64,000 nt of DNA from Eudorina sp. 2006-703-Eu-15. Its lineage: Eukaryota; Chlorophyta; Chlorophyceae; Chlamydomonadales; Volvocaceae. The DNA lies in the NCBI GenBank assembly GCA_003117195.1, contig BDSI01000005.1:1224857-1288856 (forward strand), given 5' to 3'. Each line of letters starts with the position of its first letter. Positions within the stretch are counted from its first letter, which is position 1. Below the pieces are notes generated by a model. That model was not told where the DNA came from. It made no database searches and saw only the letters and a list, made by a program, of their open reading frames with translations. Positions 59,900-64,000 of the stretch are shown here, piece after piece. Position numbers and translations under genes: made by a program.

Positions 59900-61823
59900 A
59901 TGGACTTGCCTGGCTCGCCCGTGCTGTCGCTCGATGACAACGAGCGGGCCGCGCTGCTGAGGCAGCTGCAATCCGATCGGGACGCAGCGCTGGCTGCGAT
60001 GTTGGCCCAGTTCTGGGAGCTGGGCATTGACCTGGGCAGCCCGGAGGAAGTTTTTAATGTCATCACGAACAGTGGCGAAAGTGTCACAAACCGGTTTGAG
60101 CACGACATTGCGCCCTTCCAGGGCATGTTCGAAAGCCCGGCCCAGTTTGCGGAACTGCACGGAAATGTCCCCTCCCGCCTACCCCACCTGAAGCCCAAGG
60201 TCATCCGGGTTGTCGTGGACGCTGCGTTGGCCCCGGCTGTCCGGGTGCGCACGGGCAACGCCCATCGCCTGATATTCGGAGACGTCGCATTGCATGGTAC
60301 CAACGGTGCAGCTCATGGTGGCGAGGGCGGTGGTGGCGAGGGCGGTGGTGGCCACCGCGCGGAGCCTCAGAATGGTGACGAAGGCGGCGGCGGTGTCAGC
60401 ATCAGCGGTGATGGGGGCCCCAGCGGGACGCATGCCCCGCCCATGCCGCCGCGCGCCGCACCGCCTACCCCGGCGCCGGCCCCGGCATCATCGGCCACCC
60501 CTGCATCGCAACCCGCATCGTCACCGTCACCGTCCCATCCGACCCGCGCTGTCCCACTCCGGTGCCTCGCCTGCTTTGATGACTTCCCCGAGCACCAGCT
60601 CGCCTGTGCGACTGCCGACCCCGACCCCGGCCCCAGCACCAGCACCGGCGGCAACGCCAGCGCATGCGGCCACTTCTTCTGCACGACCTGCATGTCAGCC
60701 TACGTGCGCGGCGCGGTGCGGGAGCGCAGGTACCCCATCCGCTGCCCCATGGGTCCGCGTCCGGCAGGCGGCGGTGCCGACCCTGCCTTGCCGCAAAGCA
60801 GCGGAGGAGCCAGCAACAGCAGCAGCACCGGCGCCGGCAGCAGCACCAGCACAGCTCAGGGCTGCGGACATGCGCTGTCCCGGGAGGTCGTGATGGGGCT
60901 GCTGCTGGACCACCCGATGGAATGGCAGGTGACGACTCTGAGATGAGGCGTCCGGCGAGGTGTCTCCCGACCCCTGCAGCGCAGTAAGAAACATGCCGTT
61001 GTCAGTGCTGGCCTTGCGATCGCGTGGCATGAGGGGCAGCGAAGGTGCGTCTTCCAGGTCTGCTTTAATCCAGCCCTGGGCATTTCATTGCGTCCAGAGC
61101 TCCAGACACCACGATATGGGACCAGGGTTCGGGGCTTATAACCGTACGGCTCCTACGTTACGGCACGAACACGGCGCCGAGCCACGACGGCGGCAACACG
61201 CGATCACATACCCGTCACGTTGTGCTGTCCGTGTAGGTTTTTGAACAGCTTGAGGCGGAGGGCACTTTGGCCGCGGAGACGCTGCTGTACTGCCCCCACA
61301 GCGGCTGCTCCTGCCCGTTGGTGGTTGAGGACGCACCACCCCCCAACCAGCCTGCGTCCTGCCCCACCTGCCATCGGGGCTTCTGCCCCACCTGCCGCAT
61401 AACCGGGTGGCACGAGGTGAGGTTCCAGCCGATGGTGCCATGGGTGATGACATTACGGTCGCGTGCGCCCCCGGGGAGCGCCTGATCAGTTGTTGTGTAG
61501 TACTGTCGTACGATAGTGCAGTACAGTGGTCGTCATGACACCTTTGCCTGTCCTCCCTCCCTGCCCCGCTGCCCGCCCTGTGGGTCGGGTCGCAGGGCCT
61601 CACCTGCGCGCAGTTCCAGGCCCTGCCCCCGCACCAGCGCTCCGCGGCCGATGTGGCGGTGCTGCAGCTGTCCGAGCAGCAGCGCTGGAAGCCCTGCCCC
61701 AGCTGCAAGCACATGGTGGAGAAGAGCAGCGGCTGCAACCACATGGCGTGCCGCTGCGGGGCGCACTTCTGCTACCGCTGTGGCGTGGCGTACTCGGGCA
61801 CATCGCAGGTTTGCACCTGCTAG
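59900..61823 (+). CDS. RBR (RING1-IBR-RING2) E3 ubiquitin-protein ligase
   Basis: Three exons: 59900-60928, 61237-61416, 61596-61823; phases agree; 478 aa. The N-terminal helical region includes FWELGIDLGSPEE. A Gly- then Pro/Ala/Ser-rich linker follows. RING1 starts near residue 223 (CLACFDDF, then CGHFFCTTC and CPMGP), with a Ser/Thr/Gly insert before its last part. The IBR domain begins YCPHSGCSCPLVV and ends CPTCRITGWHEGLTC. RING2 is WKPCPSCKHMVEKSSGCNHM followed by ACRCGAHFCYRCG; the Cys in SGCNHM is at the catalytic position of RBR ligases, so thioester chemistry is expected. It transfers ubiquitin from an E2 through that cysteine. The protein stops soon after RING2. The ATG at 59900 was preferred to upstream in-frame codons because the helical region starts there. 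A second copy lies downstream. Confidence 0.93.
60497..60768 (+). repeat. 272-nt block identical to 63729-64000
   Basis: No difference was seen between 60497-60768 and 63729-64000 over the linker end and RING1. Upstream of the left edge the two genes share only weak protein similarity. The right edge of the second copy is outside the window. Confidence 0.93.
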
Positions 61824-63254
61824 CGACCCCAATGGGCGCCATCCGAAGTCGCGCCCGTCCGAAGTCGTCCCAACCGGTAATACCTAATAGAAGTGGTGCT
61901 AGCTCACCTCGTAAGCCTGCAGCCTGATAAGTACGGCACACCACAGGCGGCGTCTCGTGCCAATGGCTCTGTTGTTATTGTGGTATTGTTTGTTATAGGG
62001 GGTGTTGCTGTTCTGCGCGCACTCGTTGTTAGGTTAGCGGTAGGACCAGGAAGGCCGAAGGGTGGCGGAACGGCGAAGGTGCAATACATGTACAATACGT
62101 AATACTCGCTGTCCACACGCACCTGGGAGGGAATTTAGGATTTCTTGTTTCGTCTTGGGTTGATGGCGAAAGCCGGGTGTCTTGGATGTGCGGAGAAGGA
62201 GATGTCCAAAGATGTGCAGGATGTATGTGCGGTCGACAAATACCGCGAGACGGAATGCCATCGCGCAGGCTTCCGTTTGAGCTCGAGTTGGCAACGCATA
62301 TCGGCACGTGCCCTCAGGAACAGGACATTAGGATTGCATCGTGACAACGAGGGGTTAAGTGTGTGGACTGCTCGACGGGCATATTCCTGAAGATTGCTGC
62401 GTGCCAAGTCGATGGTTGATCCTTACAGGTTCTACATATTCAGTGGGTACAGGCGTGCGGCAAATCGCTATGGGATGATTCGGATGTCTGCGCAGCGTCA
62501 GGACAGCTGGTCTGTTGCGGCGGTTGAGGACGAGTGCCCTGTTCGTGGTACCCTCTAGTACACACGGACAAGAGAGGACAAGCAGGCAAAGCTATAGAAT
62601 GTTGATTGGACGAACAAATGGATGCTATAATGGGTCTTTTTAAAGCAACCAGTGTAGCGCAGATGTCTTGGATAACGAGGGCGAGGAGGGGTGAGGCAGG
62701 GGCAGACAGGAGCAGACGGTTGCAATACCGTAGCCAGTCACCGCAGCCAGTTACGTGGATGACATTGGCAATGCTTTCGAATTTTTTTATAAATTTTGTC
62801 CGGCTGTTCATGGCCCGCTTGGTTCGTCTGGTCCGCGGAAACCTTGTGAAGCTTGTAACACAAAAACGTCGCAAACGCCATGACGTCCCAAACCACATAG
62901 CAAAAGAAATGTTTTTTTCTTTTCCTGGAACGCATCCGTGTTCGGCATTATCGAAGCAAGGACCTTACGTCCTGACTCATGAAAACCTCGTGGGAGCTCC
63001 TTGGGACCGTCACCCAGATCGTGCAAAAGTCCATGCCACGAAGTACGTTTTGATCAAAACAAATCATATACTGTGGCAAGGAAACTGGACATCGCGTGAT
63101 TTTTACGCAATTAAAGACGAACAATCGTACCGCGGCTGCACCAAACCCATGGACGCTTGAGGAACACGCATAATAGTTCGACACGATACGACACGACACG
63201 ACAATCTATGAAGTTCACTGAAGAAGAATTTGATGTGTTGCGGCGCTCAGCGAC
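61824..63254. other. Intergenic region between the two RBR copies
   Basis: AT-richer, with no supported gene. An open frame at 62606-63160 (184 codons) has a hydrophobic stretch (FFINFVRLF) but no recognisable domain and may be chance. A short CGACA repeat lies at about 63180-63200. Confidence 0.45.
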
Positions 63255-64000
63255 ATGGGCTTGCTCTTCTCTCGCGCCAAGTCCCCTCCTGATGACGAGG
63301 AGTTAGCCGCTCTACGCCAGCAAGACCAAGGGCTGCAAACGCAGCAGGATGCGGTGCTGGCAACGCTGTTGGCTCGGTGCTGGGAGCTCGGTATTGAGCT
63401 GAGTGACCCAGGGGACGCTAGCTCCACACAGGCTGCGGCATACAGCGACAGCAGCGGACTGGAGCGCGCCATCCGGCGCCACCTGGCCGTCCTCGGTGAG
63501 AACGGACGATTGCTGACCCAGATCGCGGAGCTGCGCGGCATCGTGGCGGCGCGCATCAACCAACTAGAGCGTCGACGGCGGCCCAAGAGGGGGCTCCGGT
63601 CGCAGCAGGGCATGGACCGACAGCACACCCCCAGCAGTGACCCGACGCATTCCGTCACCGGCGGACAAGGCGACCGCAGCGAGCGCCGTGGCGATACCCG
63701 CAGCGGTGCCTTCGGATCGTCCATGCGGACCCCTGCATCGCAACCCGCATCGTCACCGTCACCGTCCCATCCGACCCGCGCTGTCCCACTCCGGTGCCTC
63801 GCCTGCTTTGATGACTTCCCCGAGCACCAGCTCGCCTGTGCGACTGCCGACCCCGACCCCGGCCCCAGCACCAGCACCGGCGGCAACGCCAGCGCATGCG
63901 GCCACTTCTTCTGCACGACCTGCATGTCAGCCTACGTGCGCGGCGCGGTGCGGGAGCGCAGGTACCCCATCCGCTGCCCCATGGGTCCGCGTCCGGCAGG
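63255..64000 (+). CDS. Second RBR-type E3 ligase copy, truncated by the window end
   Basis: It opens at ATG 63255 and stays open to 64000 (248 codons visible). The N-terminal helical region parallels the first copy (CWELGIELSDP against FWELGIDLGSP; IAELRGIVAARINQL against FAELHGNVPSRLPHL) but is clearly diverged and has its own Arg/Ser-rich linker. From codon 159 (63729) it becomes identical to the first copy at DNA level through RING1 (CLACFDDF, CGHFFCTTC, CPMGP). IBR and RING2 would lie beyond the window. Tandem arrangement and shared domains indicate a local duplication. Function is inferred from RING1 and the paralogue only. Confidence 0.8.
   Translation, partial: MGLLFSRAKSPPDDEELAALRQQDQGLQTQQDAVLATLLARCWELGIELSDPGDASSTQAAAYSDSSGLERAIRRHLAVLGENGRLLTQIAELRGIVAARINQLERRRRPKRGLRSQQGMDRQHTPSSDPTHSVTGGQGDRSERRGDTRSGAFGSSMRTPASQPASSPSPSHPTRAVPLRCLACFDDFPEHQLACATADPDPGPSTSTGGNASACGHFFCTTCMSAYVRGAVRERRYPIRCPMGPRPA

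Noticed and set aside
62606..63160. 184-codon frame between the RBR genes
   Set aside because: No domain, no splice partners, and AT-rich composition unlike the neighbouring coding exons. It may be chance.

Overview
The window reads as nuclear DNA of a chlamydomonadalean (volvocine-type) green alga. It is GC-rich, its genes are split by many short introns (44 deduced here), its coding regions carry long Ala/Gly/Ser/Gln runs, TGTAA-type poly(A) signals are present, and one gene belongs to a plastid ABC1K subfamily known from plants. Species cannot be named from sequence alone.

Layout. 1-9.2 kb is mostly non-coding: TG/GGA simple repeats, one small spliced reading frame (3672-4166) and a SINE split by a younger retroelement (5.8-6.6 kb). 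9.2-19.6 kb (minus) is a 16-exon receptor-like protein kinase. 20.1-21.7 kb (minus) is a 5'-truncated LINE, followed by an intact SINE with target-site duplications (23.2-23.5 kb). 24.3-33.9 kb (plus) is a 17-exon plastid-type ABC1 atypical kinase. 36.8-39.2 kb (minus) is a 5-exon universal stress protein. 39.2-45.5 kb is a gene-poor stretch with degenerate tandem duplications and LINE 3' ends. 45.6-51.7 kb (plus) encodes a very large low-complexity coiled-coil protein with an unassigned conserved-looking basic domain. 54.4-58.8 kb (minus) is a CCCH zinc-finger/CCR4-type deadenylase. 59.9-61.8 kb (plus) is an RBR E3 ubiquitin ligase, with a second related copy starting at 63.3 kb and cut by the window end.

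Gene models were assembled by hand from splice sites with phase checked at every junction. All six complete models are open from start to stop, and every expected catalytic motif falls in frame, often across exon junctions. The genes share no obvious pathway. They are a signalling receptor, a plastid lipid-associated kinase, a stress-response protein, a probable regulator, an mRNA-decay nuclease and ubiquitin ligases.

The most interesting structure lies outside the coding annotation. Two intronic minisatellites begin exactly at 5' splice sites and copy the exon/donor boundary. A 94-nt near-perfect hairpin sits in a kinase intron. A tRNA-headed SINE family and the LINEs around it share a TGTAAC-plus-microsatellite 3' end. 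The two RBR copies share a 272-nt identical block with a sharp edge inside otherwise diverged genes. No prokaryotic-type system, CRISPR array or rRNA gene was seen.
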